DNA of 64,000 bases from Salinicola salarius (GCF_003206135.1 NZ_PZJT01000012.1:29403-93402), one strand, 5' to 3'; shown: positions 45,441 to 54,814, numbered from the stretch's first letter. Program-made: numbers and translations. Notes: generated by a model not told the origin, from the letters alone.

Positions 45441-45926
45441 ATGGCGGAAGACAACAATCAGCAGGGTTCTCAGGACAAGCCGCAGTTGCAATTCTCCCTG
45501 CAGCGCATCTACGTGAAGGACATCTCGTTCGAATCGCCCAATGCGCCCGGCGTGTTCCAGCAGCCGTTCAAGCCCAAGGTCGGCCTGGATCTCGACACCA
45601 CCAGCCAATCGGTGGGTGAAGATCTGTACGAAGTCGTGGTCAAGGTGACCGCGCAGGTCTCCAACAACGAAGACGGCGCGACGGCGTTTCTGGTCGAGGT
45701 CGAGCAGGCCGGCCTGTTCCGCATTTCCGGTCTCGCCGGCGACCAGCTCGATCACACGCTGGGCGCCTTCTGCCCCAATGTGCTGTTTCCCTATGCCCGG
45801 GAATGCATCGACAGCCTGGTCGGCCGCGGCAGCTTCCCTCCGCTGATGCTGGCGCCGGTCAACTTCGAGGCGATGTACGCCCAGAAGAAGCAGCGCACCG
45901 CCCAGGCCAGCGAAACCACGCAGTAA
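45441..45926 (+). CDS. secB: protein-export chaperone SecB
   Basis: 161-residue tetrameric cytosolic chaperone that keeps precursor proteins unfolded and hands them to Sec[21 protein letters not shown] and [13 protein letters not shown] are signatures, and [20 protein letters not shown] with [15 protein letters not shown] closes the domain. A GGAAA-type ribosome-binding site precedes the ATG. It lies downstream of the rhodanese gene and 4 bp upstream of rsmE. Confidence 0.96.
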   Translation: MAEDNNQQGSQDKPQLQFSLQRIYVKDISFESPNAPGVFQQPFKPKVGLDLDTTSQSVGEDLYEVVVKVTAQVSNNEDGATAFLVEVEQAGLFRISGLAGDQLDHTLGAFCPNVLFPYARECIDSLVGRGSFPPLMLAPVNFEAMYAQKKQRTAQASETTQ

Positions 45927-45930
45927 GCCC

Positions 45931-46656
45931 ATGGCCAAGCCGCGTATTCATGTCGCCGTCAGCCTTGTCGCTGGCGGCGATGTCGTTCTGCCGGAGGGGC
46001 CGGCTCGCCACGTGGCGCTGGTGCTGAGGCTGCGTGAAGGCGCGCCGCTGACGCTGTTCGATGGTGTCGGCCACGAGGCGCAGGCGACGCTGGTCGAAGT
46101 GGGTCGCAAGCGAGTCGTCGCGCGCATCGAGCAGGTGAGCGCAGGTAGCGGGGAATCGCCGTTGCGCGTGCATCTGGGCCAGGCAATCTCCAAGGGTGAT
46201 CGCATGGACTACGCGATCCAGAAGTCCGTCGAACTCGGCGTGGCCGCAATCACCCCGCTCTATGTCGAACATGGCGACGTGCGCCTCAAGGGCGAGCGCG
46301 AGGCCAAGAAGCTGGCCCATTGGCAGGGCGTGGCAGTCAGCGCCTGCGAGCAGTGCGGGCGCGCCAGCGTGCCGACGATCCATCCGCCGCAGACGCTGGC
46401 ACAATGGCTGGTCGGACGGGGCGAAAGCCTCAGGCTGGTGCTGCATCCCGCCACCGACGACAGCTGGCGACAGACGGATTCAGCCGATTCGGCTGCGCTG
46501 CTGATCGGCCCGGAAGGCGGACTCAGCGAGGCCGAAGTCGAGGCCGCCCGGCGCGGCGGTTTCCAGCCGCTCACCCTCGGCCCGCGCATTCTGCGTACCG
46601 AAACCGCGCCGGTGGTGGCGCTGACGCTGTTGCAGCATCACTTCGGGGATCTGTAG
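45931..46656 (+). CDS. rsmE: 16S rRNA (uracil(1498)-N(3))-methyltransferase
   Basis: 241-residue SPOUT-class methyltransferase acting on U1498 of 16S rRNA in the 30S subunit. The N-terminal PUA-like domain has HVALVLRLREGAPLTLFDG. The knotted SAM site is seen in QKSVELGVAAITPLY, LIGPEGGLSEAEVEAARRGG and LGPRILRTETAPVVAL. It follows secB closely, and a strong hairpin terminator lies 22 bp after the stop. Confidence 0.95.
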   Translation: MAKPRIHVAVSLVAGGDVVLPEGPARHVALVLRLREGAPLTLFDGVGHEAQATLVEVGRKRVVARIEQVSAGSGESPLRVHLGQAISKGDRMDYAIQKSVELGVAAITPLYVEHGDVRLKGEREAKKLAHWQGVAVSACEQCGRASVPTIHPPQTLAQWLVGRGESLRLVLHPATDDSWRQTDSADSAALLIGPEGGLSEAEVEAARRGGFQPLTLGPRILRTETAPVVALTLLQHHFGDL

Positions 46657-46677
46657 CCGAATCCAGCCCGCCTCGAA

Positions 46678-46718
46678 AAAACACCCCGCCATCCGTTATC
46701 CGGCTGGCGGGGTGTTTT
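46678..46718. terminator. strong terminator between rsmE and crc
   Basis: AAAACACCCCGCC (46678-46690) and GGCGGGGTGTTTT (46706-46718) form a perfect 13-bp stem with A and T runs, so it can work for both convergent transcripts. Confidence 0.9.
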
Positions 46719-46764
46719 CGTTGCGAATCGCTGACGGCTGCTGGCGTGCGGCGTCGAGCGGCGA

Positions 46765-47535
46765 TTACAGCTCGAGATCGTACTCGACGATCAGCGGGGC
46801 GAACTCGCTGAAGGTTGCGTCGGTATCGATCCAGGCGTTTTTCACGTTGCGCCGGAAGTTGGGGCCGACGACCTGATAGTCGAGGCGCCAGCCTTCCTGG
46901 CGGGAACGCGGTACTTCCTGATCGAGCCTGGGCCACCAGGTGTACTGGTTGGCGTCCCGGTTGACTTCGCGGAAGGTATCGATGAAGCCGGTCGGGCCGA
47001 ATACCTGATCCATCCAGGCGCGCTCTTCGGGCTTGAAGCCGGGCGTCGTCTGGTTGTCGGTCCAGTTGGCCAGATCGAGCGTCTTGTGCGCGATGTGCCA
47101 GGTGCCGCAGATGATGTACTCGCGACGCTTGCGAGCCATCTTGTTCAGGTACTCGAGATACTGGGTCATGAACGTCTGCTTGGCGGCCGGATCGTCGTCG
47201 CCGCTCGGCATCAGGAAGGTCGCGACGCTGAAGCGGTCGTAGTCCGCCTGCAGGAAGCGCCCTTCGTTGTCGCACTGCTCGAAACCCAGACCATACATGA
47301 TGGCCTTGGGGATCTTGCGACAGTAGAGCCCGACCCCGGAGAAGCCATCCTGCTCGGCGTCCAGGAAATAACCTTCGTAACCTTCCGGATAGAGAATGCT
47401 GTCATCGAGCTCGAAGCTCTTGGCCTTCAGGTTCTGCACGCAGACGACGTCAGCATCCTGTTCGGCCAGCCAGTCGAGAAAGCCCCGCTCGACGGCCTCT
47501 CGGATCCCGTTCACATTGATGCTGGCGATTTTCAT
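46765..47535 (-). CDS. crc: catabolite repression control protein Crc (nuclease-dead exonuclease III fold)
   Basis: 256-residue protein with the exonuclease III/EEP fold, beginning MKIASINVNGIREAVERGFL. Catalytic residues are lost: the Glu of LQE(I/T)K reads CVQNLKAK. The Asp and Asn of GDWN read CGTWHIAHK, and the SDHAP Asp-His reads SEFAP. The regions GLGFEQ, GRFLQADYDRFSVATFL, KRREYIICG and GFKPEERAWMDQVFGP match Pseudomonas Crc. The gene is divergent from pyrE, as crc is in Pseudomonas. Crc acts with Hfq to repress translation of catabolic mRNAs. Confidence 0.88.
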   Translation of the reverse strand: MKIASINVNGIREAVERGFLDWLAEQDADVVCVQNLKAKSFELDDSILYPEGYEGYFLDAEQDGFSGVGLYCRKIPKAIMYGLGFEQCDNEGRFLQADYDRFSVATFLMPSGDDDPAAKQTFMTQYLEYLNKMARKRREYIICGTWHIAHKTLDLANWTDNQTTPGFKPEERAWMDQVFGPTGFIDTFREVNRDANQYTWWPRLDQEVPRSRQEGWRLDYQVVGPNFRRNVKNAWIDTDATFSEFAPLIVEYDLEL

Positions 47536-47660
47536 ACAGTGTTCCTTCTTTGTCGCGCGTGTATGATACCCGAGCTTGAAAGGTTTAGGTAAATGACCGC
47601 TGCGTCAGGCCAGGACGAGAGCAGTCTTCAAGAAACATGAGGCAATAGGGAGACCCCGGG

Positions 47661-48365
47661 GTGAGCGTCGAGATTCAGCCGTATCAGCAAGAGTTCATCG
47701 AATTCGCGATCGCCGAAGGAGTATTGCGCTTCGGTGAATTCACGCTCAAGTCCGGTCGTGTCAGTCCCTATTTCTTCAATGCCGGTCTATTCCGTTCCGG
47801 CCGTGCGCTGGCCCGTCTCGGACGTTTCTATGCCAGCGCCATTGCCGACAGCGGTATCGAGGCCGATGTACTATTTGGTCCAGCTTACAAGGGTATACCG
47901 CTGGCGGCGAGTGCAGCCGTTGCTCTGGCCGACCATCACCAGCGCGACATGCCCTTTGCCTTCAACCGCAAGGAAGCCAAGACTCACGGTGAGGGCGGCA
48001 ATATCGTGGGTGCCGAACTGCGCGGCAACGTCCTCATCATCGATGACGTCATCACGGCCGGCACGGCGATCCGCGAGGTCATGCAGATCATCAACGATGC
48101 CGGAGCCCAGGCCGCGGGTGTCGTGATCGCGCTCGATCGTCAGGAACGTGGCCAGGATGCCGACGGTCTGAAGCCGCACAGCGCGATCCAGGAAGTCGAA
48201 GCGACGTATCATATGCCGGTTGTGAGCATCGTCAACCTCGACCAACTGCTCGCCTATCTGGAAACGCGCGAACCCCGCAGCGGCGAAGATGGCGCTTCCA
48301 TTGCCCAGCATGCCGAGGCGATCCGCGCCTACCGTGATCGCTACGGCATCATCAGCGACTGCTGA
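47661..48365 (+). CDS. pyrE: orotate phosphoribosyltransferase
   Basis: 234-residue enzyme of pyrimidine synthesis converting orotate and PRPP to [22 protein letters not shown] is the N-terminal signature, [13 protein letters not shown] follows, and [20 protein letters not shown] is the PRPP-binding motif. The start codon is GTG with GGGAG upstream. Adjacent to and divergent from crc. Confidence 0.96.
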   Translation: MSVEIQPYQQEFIEFAIAEGVLRFGEFTLKSGRVSPYFFNAGLFRSGRALARLGRFYASAIADSGIEADVLFGPAYKGIPLAASAAVALADHHQRDMPFAFNRKEAKTHGEGGNIVGAELRGNVLIIDDVITAGTAIREVMQIINDAGAQAAGVVIALDRQERGQDADGLKPHSAIQEVEATYHMPVVSIVNLDQLLAYLETREPRSGEDGASIAQHAEAIRAYRDRYGIISDC

Positions 48366-48545
48366 TCCTGCAGTCCGTGACGAGGCAGGGCGTTCCGAGG
48401 CTCTCGCCTGCTACGATTAGCCGCAGCCTCGTCGTCGTGGCGTGTTACAAAATGTTTAAAAAACAGCGTTTGATAAACTCGAAAATTATGCCACGCTTAC
48501 GCCGTTAGTCCAATGCGATTTGGCGCCAATTTCGGGAGACGCATC

Positions 48546-49115
48546 ATGATCAACCGCAGCAGGATCAAACCCTGGGGCTTTGCCCTTGCCACAGCGACCT
48601 TCATGTTCGCCAGTCAGCAGGCGATGGCGCTGAGTGTTTCCGCCAACGGCGGCGATGAATCCTTCGGTGTCGAAGCCAGTCAGACCATCTTCCCCACCTT
48701 GCGGGCCGGTGTCGGCTACCTGAACACCGATGACAGCGGTCACAATGCCAAGGCCTACTCGGGTTCGCTGATGTTCACACCGTGGCTGCCGGGCATCGAC
48801 CTTTCCGTGGGTGGGCGTTACCAGTATCAGGATACCCACTATGGCAACGGTGGCGGTCTGGGGCTCGGCGGCTCCGCATTCGTCGATACGCCCATCCCGC
48901 TGACCTCGATCGGCGGCTACGGCTTCTACACGCCGGAAGGGCTGGCCCACGGCGACATCGACAAGAGCTATGAGTACGGCGCCCAGGCGCGGGTCAACAT
49001 CATCTCGCATACCTACGTCTATGGCGGCTATCGCTACATGCGTACCGACTTCGATAACGACAACGGCCATACGCTGGATAGCGGGCCGGTGTTGGGCGTC
49101 AGCGTCGGGTTTTAA
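48546..49115 (+). CDS. YfaZ family outer-membrane protein
   Basis: 189-residue protein with a signal peptide (FALATATFMFASQQAMA) and a beta-barrel-like mature part with alternating aromatic/hydrophobic residues. GVGYLNTDDSG, YQYQDTHYGNGGGLGLGG and YGGYRYMRTDFD are typical, and it ends in a C-terminal Phe (VSVGF), the outer-membrane insertion signal. GGGAG precedes the ATG. Function in the family is unknown, presumably a small porin-like barrel. Confidence 0.85.
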   Translation: MINRSRIKPWGFALATATFMFASQQAMALSVSANGGDESFGVEASQTIFPTLRAGVGYLNTDDSGHNAKAYSGSLMFTPWLPGIDLSVGGRYQYQDTHYGNGGGLGLGGSAFVDTPIPLTSIGGYGFYTPEGLAHGDIDKSYEYGAQARVNIISHTYVYGGYRYMRTDFDNDNGHTLDSGPVLGVSVGF

Positions 49116-49121
49116 GGTATT

Positions 49122-49179
49122 CGAGCTACGAGCTACGAGCTACGAGCTACGAGCTACGAGCTACGAGCTACGAGCTACG
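49122..49179. repeat. heptamer tandem repeat (CGAGCTA), about eight copies
   Basis: 58 bp of uninterrupted CGAGCTA units, beginning 7 bp after the stop codon of the YfaZ-like gene. It may be slippage-prone. Not in a coding frame that is supported. Confidence 0.9.
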
Positions 49180-49207
49180 CCTGACGTCGGTTTCGGGGCG
49201 CTGAAAA

Positions 49208-49343
49208 CAATCGGCGTCCCTTCCTGAGAGCAGGCTTCGGGTTCTGTAGCGGGGGCCGGCTTCGGGGCTCTGGAGCGAGAGCCGGCTTCGGGGCTCTGGA
49301 GCGAGAGCAGGCTTCGGGGCCCTATAGAGAAAGACGCCGATTG
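49208..49343. repeat. 26-bp tandem repeats framed by an 11-bp inverted repeat
   Basis: About four units of 25-26 bp (49226-49250, 49251-49276, 49277-49302, 49303-49328) share GGCTTCGGG(G/T) and a GAGAGC start. The array is enclosed by CAATCGGCGTC (49208-49218) and its perfect inverted copy GACGCCGATTG (49333-49343). It ends just before the trmL gene. Confidence 0.8.
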
Positions 49344-49382
49344 CGTATGATGCGAGAGTTACCCGCCTCCGAGTCGGCCGCC

Positions 49383-49853
49383 ATGCTTGATATCGTGCTC
49401 TATGAACCCGAGATTCCGCCCAACACCGGCAACATCATCCGGTTGTGCGCCAACACAGGCTTTCGTCTCCACATCATCGAACCGATGGCCTTCGAACTCG
49501 ACGACAAGCGCCTGCGACGCGCCGGGCTCGACTATCACGAATGGGCGCGGGTTCAGGTCCACGCCAACTGGGCCGCGTTTCTCGAAGTGGTAGGGCCAGA
49601 GCGTGTCTTTGCCGTCTCCACGCGGGGGCGTCATGGCTACAGCCACGTTCACTACCGTGAAGGCGATGCGCTGGTCTTCGGCCCGGAAACCCGTGGCCTG
49701 CCGCAGTCGATGCTCGAGGCGCTACCGCCCGCGCAGCGTCTGCGCCTGCCCATGCTGCCCGACAGTCGCAGCCTCAATCTTTCCAACGCCTGCGCGATCA
49801 TCGTCTATGAAGCCTGGCGGCAGCTGGATTTTGCCGGGGCGGTGGATCTCTAG
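49383..49853 (+). CDS. trmL: tRNA (cytidine(34)-2'-O)-methyltransferase
   Basis: 156-residue SPOUT methyltransferase (TrmL/YibK) modifying the wobble base of leucine tRNAs. [20 protein letters not shown] is the N-terminal signature, [13 protein letters not shown] and [20 protein letters not shown] form the knotted SAM site. Length matches E. coli (157). An in-frame TTG upstream at 49341 lies inside the repeat boundary and is not used. Confidence 0.95.
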   Translation: MLDIVLYEPEIPPNTGNIIRLCANTGFRLHIIEPMAFELDDKRLRRAGLDYHEWARVQVHANWAAFLEVVGPERVFAVSTRGRHGYSHVHYREGDALVFGPETRGLPQSMLEALPPAQRLRLPMLPDSRSLNLSNACAIIVYEAWRQLDFAGAVDL

Positions 49854-49864
49854 GCATCGAGGCT

Positions 49865-50338
49865 TCAGTTATGTAGCCCCCGCGTCATGTACACGCTATA
49901 GGGATCTTCGACGTAGCTGCCGAACGGTTCGCAGTAGGTGAATCCGAACGCCTCGTAAAGCTTTCTGGCCGGGGCGAAGTGCGCCATCGGGCCGGTCTCC
50001 AGACTCAGCCGCTGCAGGCCGGCGGCACGCGCCTCCTCGATCAGGTGCGCCAGAATCGCCCGCGCCACGCCTTTACGTAGATGGCTCGGATCGGTGCGCA
50101 TCGACTTGATCTCGGCGTGCTTTTCATCGAGGCGCTTGAAGGCGCCGCAGCCCAGCAACTCGTTATCCTCCCATGCGGTATAGAAGTGAACGTTCGGATG
50201 GCGTAGCCCATCGAGGTCCAGCGCATGGCGGCTTTCGGGTGGCGAGTGCGGCTCGAAGTCCTTGAGGTGGAATTCCAGCAACGCGGCGATTTCGAGGCCG
50301 CGTAAATCATCTCGTATGAATTGCATGAGGTGTATCAT
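49865..50338 (-). CDS. GNAT family N-acetyltransferase
   Basis: 157-residue acetyltransferase. The acetyl-CoA site is MRTDPSHLRKGVARAILAHL, following NELLGCGAFKRLDEKHAEIK. The C-terminal YEAFGFTYCEPFGSY is also typical. Substrate unknown; it may resemble YjhQ or PhnO-type small-molecule acetylases. The start is 50338 or the ATG at 50326; neither has a clear ribosome-binding site. Confidence 0.85.
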   Translation of the reverse strand: MIHLMQFIRDDLRGLEIAALLEFHLKDFEPHSPPESRHALDLDGLRHPNVHFYTAWEDNELLGCGAFKRLDEKHAEIKSMRTDPSHLRKGVARAILAHLIEEARAAGLQRLSLETGPMAHFAPARKLYEAFGFTYCEPFGSYVEDPYSVYMTRGLHN

Positions 50339-50517
50339 TCCCGGAAATACTTCACTCGTGACTGCGCACGCGAAACGCTTTGTTGCGCAATGCTCGAAAT
50401 TCTCACATAGCCTACTATGTTCCGGTTTCTGTGCGTTGCGTGCCTCGCGTTTCATCTTGCTCGTCAACGGGTGAAGCACTTCCTTCTCCGTTTTGTTTTC
50501 TCTGCGATTCTGCCCTC

Positions 50518-52566
50518 ATGTCCGATATTCGCCAACGTCTCGCCAAGCTCAATCCGCGCCAGCAGGAAGCGGTGCGCTTCATCGACGGCCCTTGTCTGGT
50601 GCTGGCGGGTGCCGGTTCCGGCAAGACCAGCGTGATCACCACCAAGATCGCCTATCTGGTTCAGGAGTGCGGGATGAGCGCGCGCAAGATCGCCGCCGTC
50701 ACCTTCACCAACAAGGCGGCGCGCGAGATGAAGGAACGCGTCGGGCAGATGCTCAAGGGCCGCGAAGGGCACGGCCTGACCGTATCGACCTTCCACAACC
50801 TCGGCCTCAACATCATCCGCCGCGAGCTCAAGACGCTCGGCTTCCGTCCCGGGTTCTCGCTGTTCGATCCGGAGGACGCCAAGGCGCTGCTGCGCGACCT
50901 GATGCAGAAGGAAGCGGACACCGACGCCGAGCAGATCAACGCGGTGCAGAACCGAATCTCCCAGTGGAAGAACGACCTGGTGCTGCCGGGGCCGGCGATC
51001 TCCCACGCCGCCGACGAAGACGAACAGTACGCCGCACGAATCTACGAAGCCTACAATCGTCATCTCAAGGCCTACAACGCGGTCGACTTCGACGACCTGA
51101 TCATGCTGCCGGTGGTGCTGCTGCAGACCGACCCGGAGGCGCTGGCACGCTGGCGCAAGCGCATCCAGTACATGCTGGTCGACGAGTATCAGGACACCAA
51201 CGTCAGCCAGTATCAGCTGGTCAAGATGCTGATGGACGAGCGCGCCACCTTCACCGTGGTGGGCGACGACGACCAGTCGATCTACGCCTGGCGCGGCGCG
51301 CGGCCGGAGAATCTGGTGACGCTGGGCGAGGACTTCCCGCGGCTCAACGTGATCAAGCTGGAGCAGAACTATCGCTCCACGGCGACGATTCTGCGTGCGG
51401 CCAACACCCTGATCGCCAACAACCCGCACGTCTACGAGAAGACGCTGTGGTCGGACATGGGTCAGGGCGATCCGATCCGCGTGGTGGTCAACCGCCACGA
51501 AGAGGCCGAGGCCGAGCGCATCGCCGGCGAGATCCTGACCCGCCGGATCAAGGAGCGCGCCGAATGGCGCGACTTCGCCGTGCTCTATCGCGGCAACTTC
51601 CAGGCGCGACTGCTGGAGCTCAAGCTGCAGCACCACCAGATTCCCTACAAGCTTTCCGGCGGTACCTCGTTCTTCTCGCGCAACGAGATCAAGGATTCGA
51701 TGGCCTATCTGCGGCTGTTGATCAATCCTGATGACGACAACGCCTTCCTGCGCATCGTCAACGTGCCGCGCCGCGAGATCGGCCCCGGCACGCTGGAGAA
51801 ACTCGCCAACTACGCCACCGAGCGTGGCGCCTCGATGTTCGCTGCCTGTCATGAGCTCGGCCTGGAGCAGGTCCTGCCGACCCGGGCGGTGGAGCGGCTG
51901 GGACGATTCGCGCATTTCATCGATGGCGTGCGCAAGCGCATGGATCAGGGCGACGCCATCGCCGCGATTCGCGAGATGATCCGCGACATGGATTACGAAG
52001 CCTGGCTCTATCAGAACGCCAGCGCACCGACCATTGCCGAGCGCCGCATGGCCAACGTCTGGACGCTGATCGATCAGCTCGAAAAGTCGATGCACCGCGA
52101 CGACGAGGATGGCGAAGCCTCCGAGGAGACCGACGACGTGCAGTCGGCCATTTCGCGGTTGGTGCTGCGCGACATTCTCGAACAGCAGGCTGAAGAGGAC
52201 GACTCCGACCGGGTCCAGTTGCTGACCATGCACGCCTCCAAGGGCCTCGAGTTTCCCCACGTCTACCTGATGGGGCTGGAAGAGGAGCTGCTGCCGCACC
52301 GCAACTCCATCGAATCCGGCACCGTGGAGGAGGAGCGACGGCTCGCCTACGTCGGTATCACCCGTGCCCGGCGCACGTTGACCCTGACGCTCGCCCGCCA
52401 GCGCAAGGCCTACGGCGAACTGCTCGACTGCACGCCGAGTCGCTTTTTGGACGAGCTGCCGGCGGACGACCTCGAATGGGAAGGTCGCGCCGACAAGGAA
52501 AATCCCGAGAAGAAACAGGAGCGGGGCCAGAGTGCGATCGCGGGCCTGCGATCGCTGCTAGGCTAG
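50518..52566 (+). CDS. rep: ATP-dependent DNA helicase Rep
   Basis: 682-residue SF1A 3'-5' helicase that helps replication forks pass bound proteins. Motifs in order: Q-motif LNPRQQEAV, Walker A LAGAGSGKTSV (about residue 30), Ia TFTNKAAREMKER, II LVDEYQDTN (about 221), III VVGDDDQSIYAWRGA, IV LEQNYRST, V LTMHASKGLEFPHVYL, VI VGITRARRTLTL. Length fits Rep rather than UvrD (about 720). The ATG at 50518 gives the family start MSDIRQRLAKLNPRQ. Confidence 0.95.
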   Translation: MSDIRQRLAKLNPRQQEAVRFIDGPCLVLAGAGSGKTSVITTKIAYLVQECGMSARKIAAVTFTNKAAREMKERVGQMLKGREGHGLTVSTFHNLGLNIIRRELKTLGFRPGFSLFDPEDAKALLRDLMQKEADTDAEQINAVQNRISQWKNDLVLPGPAISHAADEDEQYAARIYEAYNRHLKAYNAVDFDDLIMLPVVLLQTDPEALARWRKRIQYMLVDEYQDTNVSQYQLVKMLMDERATFTVVGDDDQSIYAWRGARPENLVTLGEDFPRLNVIKLEQNYRSTATILRAANTLIANNPHVYEKTLWSDMGQGDPIRVVVNRHEEAEAERIAGEILTRRIKERAEWRDFAVLYRGNFQARLLELKLQHHQIPYKLSGGTSFFSRNEIKDSMAYLRLLINPDDDNAFLRIVNVPRREIGPGTLEKLANYATERGASMFAACHELGLEQVLPTRAVERLGRFAHFIDGVRKRMDQGDAIAAIREMIRDMDYEAWLYQNASAPTIAERRMANVWTLIDQLEKSMHRDDEDGEASEETDDVQSAISRLVLRDILEQQAEEDDSDRVQLLTMHASKGLEFPHVYLMGLEEELLPHRNSIESGTVEEERRLAYVGITRARRTLTLTLARQRKAYGELLDCTPSRFLDELPADDLEWEGRADKENPEKKQERGQSAIAGLRSLLG

Positions 52567-52604
52567 ATGTATTCAATCCCCATTTACGCCGACGAGAGAT
52601 GCCG

Positions 52605-53447
52605 ATGAACACCACCGAGCTGTGGCAACAGGCCCGCGACGAGGCGATGACGATCTCTCGTCAGGAGCCGCTGCTGACCCCACTGATGCTGGGCGCGGTG
52701 CTCAACCGCTCGACGCTGGGTGCCGGTCTGGCCTATCGACTGGGCCAGCGCCTGGCGCATCCCGATCTGGCTGCCAATCAGTTGATCAAGCTGTTCGACG
52801 AACTGCTGGACGGCGATCCTGCCATCAGCGATGGCATTGGGCAGGATCTCGCCGCCGTGATCGAACGCGATCCGGCGATTCGCCAGGTCACCGAGGTGCT
52901 GCTCTATCTCAAGGGGTTTCATGCGCTGACGGTGCATCGGTTCGCGCATGTGCTGTGGCAGACCGGGCGTCGGCAGATGGCGCGTTACCTGCAGAGCCGC
53001 AGCTCCGAAGTGTTCCAGACCGATATTCATCCCGCCGCGCGGATCGGCAATGGCGTCTTCATCGATCACGCGACCGGGGTCGTCATCGGTGAAACCACGG
53101 TGATCGAGGATGAGGTTTCACTGCTGCAGGGCGTCACGCTCGGCGGAACGGGGAAAGAAGCGGGGGACCGCCACCCCAAGATTCGGCGAGGCGTGTTGAT
53201 CGGCGCCGGCGCCAAGGTGCTCGGCAATATCGAGATCGGTGAAGGCGCCCGTATCGGCGCCGGATCGGTGGTACTGAAGACGGTGCCGCCTCATACCACG
53301 GCGGTGGGCGTGCCGGCGCGCGTTGTCGGCGATGCCGGTTGCGCGGCACCTTCACGGGAAATGCAGCACTGCCTCGACAAGCCGCGTGATTCGCAAAGGT
53401 CGGCGCAGCCCGCTCCCTCCAGCAGCAAGCTCTGTTGTGGGCGCTAG
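52605..53447 (+). CDS. cysE: serine O-acetyltransferase
   Basis: 280-residue enzyme that acetylates serine in the first step of cysteine synthesis. The N-terminal helical domain has FHALTVHRFAHVLW. The left-handed beta-helix has DIHPAARIGNGVFIDHATGV, VIGETTVIEDEVSLLQGVTL and GGTGKEAGDRHPKI. GAGSVVLKTVPPHTTAVGVPAR closes it. The ATG at 52605 has GAGAG upstream; an ATG at 52599 is in frame. It lies 38 bp after rep. Confidence 0.94.
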   Translation: MNTTELWQQARDEAMTISRQEPLLTPLMLGAVLNRSTLGAGLAYRLGQRLAHPDLAANQLIKLFDELLDGDPAISDGIGQDLAAVIERDPAIRQVTEVLLYLKGFHALTVHRFAHVLWQTGRRQMARYLQSRSSEVFQTDIHPAARIGNGVFIDHATGVVIGETTVIEDEVSLLQGVTLGGTGKEAGDRHPKIRRGVLIGAGAKVLGNIEIGEGARIGAGSVVLKTVPPHTTAVGVPARVVGDAGCAAPSREMQHCLDKPRDSQRSAQPAPSSSKLCCGR

Positions 53448-53457
53448 CGCGGCGATG

Positions 53458-54297
53458 CTAGCAATCTAGTCTCTGGCGATCCGAGAAAAAGCCCGCCAGG
53501 TCGACGCTATCCAGCGCGTCCAGCCACGCCACGGCAAAACTGCCCGGGCCACGCGCCGTTCGCTCCGCCTGTTCGGCTGCGGCGGCGGCGTGTGCATGGG
53601 CACAGATCATCGCGTCCAGCGGCGTATCGGCAACGGCCAGATAGGCGGCGATCAGTGCCCCCAGGGCGCAGCCGGTTCCCGTCACCCGCGGCTGCCACGC
53701 GCTCCCGCCGGCAAGGCTGATCGTCACGGGATTGCGGGCGTCGGCTAAACGTCCCAGCAAGCGATCGACCTGTCCGGAAATGGCGATGCCCTCCGTTCGC
53801 TCCAGCAGATCGTCAGCAGCGGAGAGTGCATCCCGGGATTCATGCTGCGTATCGACCCCGCGGCCTCGCGTATCGGCCTCGGCCAGCGCCATGATCTCCG
53901 ACGCATTGCCACGAATCACGGCCGGGTGTTGCGCCATCAGTTCGTGACTCACCTCTCGCCGTAACGGCAGTGCCGCTGCCCCGACCGGATCGAGCACCCA
54001 AGGCTTGCCCGCTGCATTGGCGGCACGGCTGGCCCGTCGCATCGCGGTCAGGCTATCCGTATTGGGTGTACCCAGATTGATCAGCACGGCGTCTGCCGCT
54101 GCGGCCAGGTCTCCGGCTTCCTCAGGATGATCGGTCATCGCCGGAGAGGCTCCCGCCGCCAGCAGCGCGTTGGCGACGAAATTGACGGTGACCTGATTGG
54201 TCAGGCAATGCACGAGCGGCGCCCGTTCGCGCAGGTGATCACGTGTTGCCAGCAGGCGCTGCTGCCACTCACGCGTCTGGAGCGGTGCCTCGGTCAT
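53458..54297 (-). CDS. thiM: hydroxyethylthiazole kinase
   Basis: 279-residue ribokinase-fold kinase of thiamine salvage. PLVHCLTNQVTVNFVANALLAAGASPAM is the N-terminal signature. PWVLDPVGAAALPLRRE, IRGNASEIMALAE and VTGTGCALGALIAAYLA follow, the last being the ATP/anion-hole region with the catalytic Cys. No TPP-riboswitch-like sequence is apparent upstream. It follows the cytochrome gene by 4 bp on the same strand. Confidence 0.93.
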   Translation of the reverse strand: MTEAPLQTREWQQRLLATRDHLRERAPLVHCLTNQVTVNFVANALLAAGASPAMTDHPEEAGDLAAAADAVLINLGTPNTDSLTAMRRASRAANAAGKPWVLDPVGAAALPLRREVSHELMAQHPAVIRGNASEIMALAEADTRGRGVDTQHESRDALSAADDLLERTEGIAISGQVDRLLGRLADARNPVTISLAGGSAWQPRVTGTGCALGALIAAYLAVADTPLDAMICAHAHAAAAAEQAERTARGPGSFAVAWLDALDSVDLAGFFSDRQRLDC

Positions 54298-54301
54298 GCC
54301 G

Positions 54302-54607
54302 TCACTCGCTTTCATCGACGATGTAGTCGACGGCTGCCTTGACCTCGCCATTAGTGAGATCCGCGTTGCCACCCTTGGCCGGCATACCGCCGACGCCGTT
54401 GATCGCATTGGCATACAGCTCATCCATGCCTTCGTCGATCCGTGACTGCCAGGCGTCGTTGTCGCCGATCTGCGGCGCGCTACCGCCGTCGTGGCAACCG
54501 GCACAATTGTCTTCGAAGATGGCTTCACCGTCGGCGGCCTGTGCCGGTGCTGTCAGACTCGAGGCCAGCAGGATTGCCGTTAACGGCAGAGAAAATCTCA
54601 AGCGCAT
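54302..54607 (-). CDS. cytochrome c5 family protein
   Basis: 101-residue periplasmic monohaem cytochrome. The signal peptide ends at PAQA (about residues 1-24). The haem motif CAGCH is near residue 35, and the distal Met ligand lies in GGMPAKGGNADL. GAGGA precedes the ATG at 54607. Likely an electron carrier in respiratory chains. Co-transcribed with thiM by position only. Confidence 0.88.
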   Translation of the reverse strand: MRLRFSLPLTAILLASSLTAPAQAADGEAIFEDNCAGCHDGGSAPQIGDNDAWQSRIDEGMDELYANAINGVGGMPAKGGNADLTNGEVKAAVDYIVDESE

Positions 54608-54814
54608 GTCGTCCTCGTCGTCGGTCGCGTCGTTCGTTTCTTGTGTCGTTGCTTTCCCAGTATAATCGCACTCCTGCATGGCGAAAGCCGACACGCCAGC
54701 CGAGTGGAGCATGGCTGGACAGCCAATGGCCAAGCGGTTAGGATGGCCGCGCTGTTTGCGGCAGCTCCCCGGCCACCCCGGTCATCGCCGCTTCGGCACG
54801 ACGCATGTCATCGC

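Noticed and set aside
49122..49343. CRISPR-like array
   Set aside because: Units are directly adjacent, with no unique spacers and no cas genes; these are plain tandem repeats.
50464..52299. 611-codon open frame antisense to rep
   Set aside because: Shadow of rep: rep shows all SF1 helicase motifs and this frame shows none of any family.
54608..54700. TATAAT at 54661 as the tRNA-Arg promoter
   Set aside because: It is about 150 bp from the tRNA with no good -35 box, and the sequence reads nearly the same on the other strand where it could serve the cytochrome gene; not assignable.
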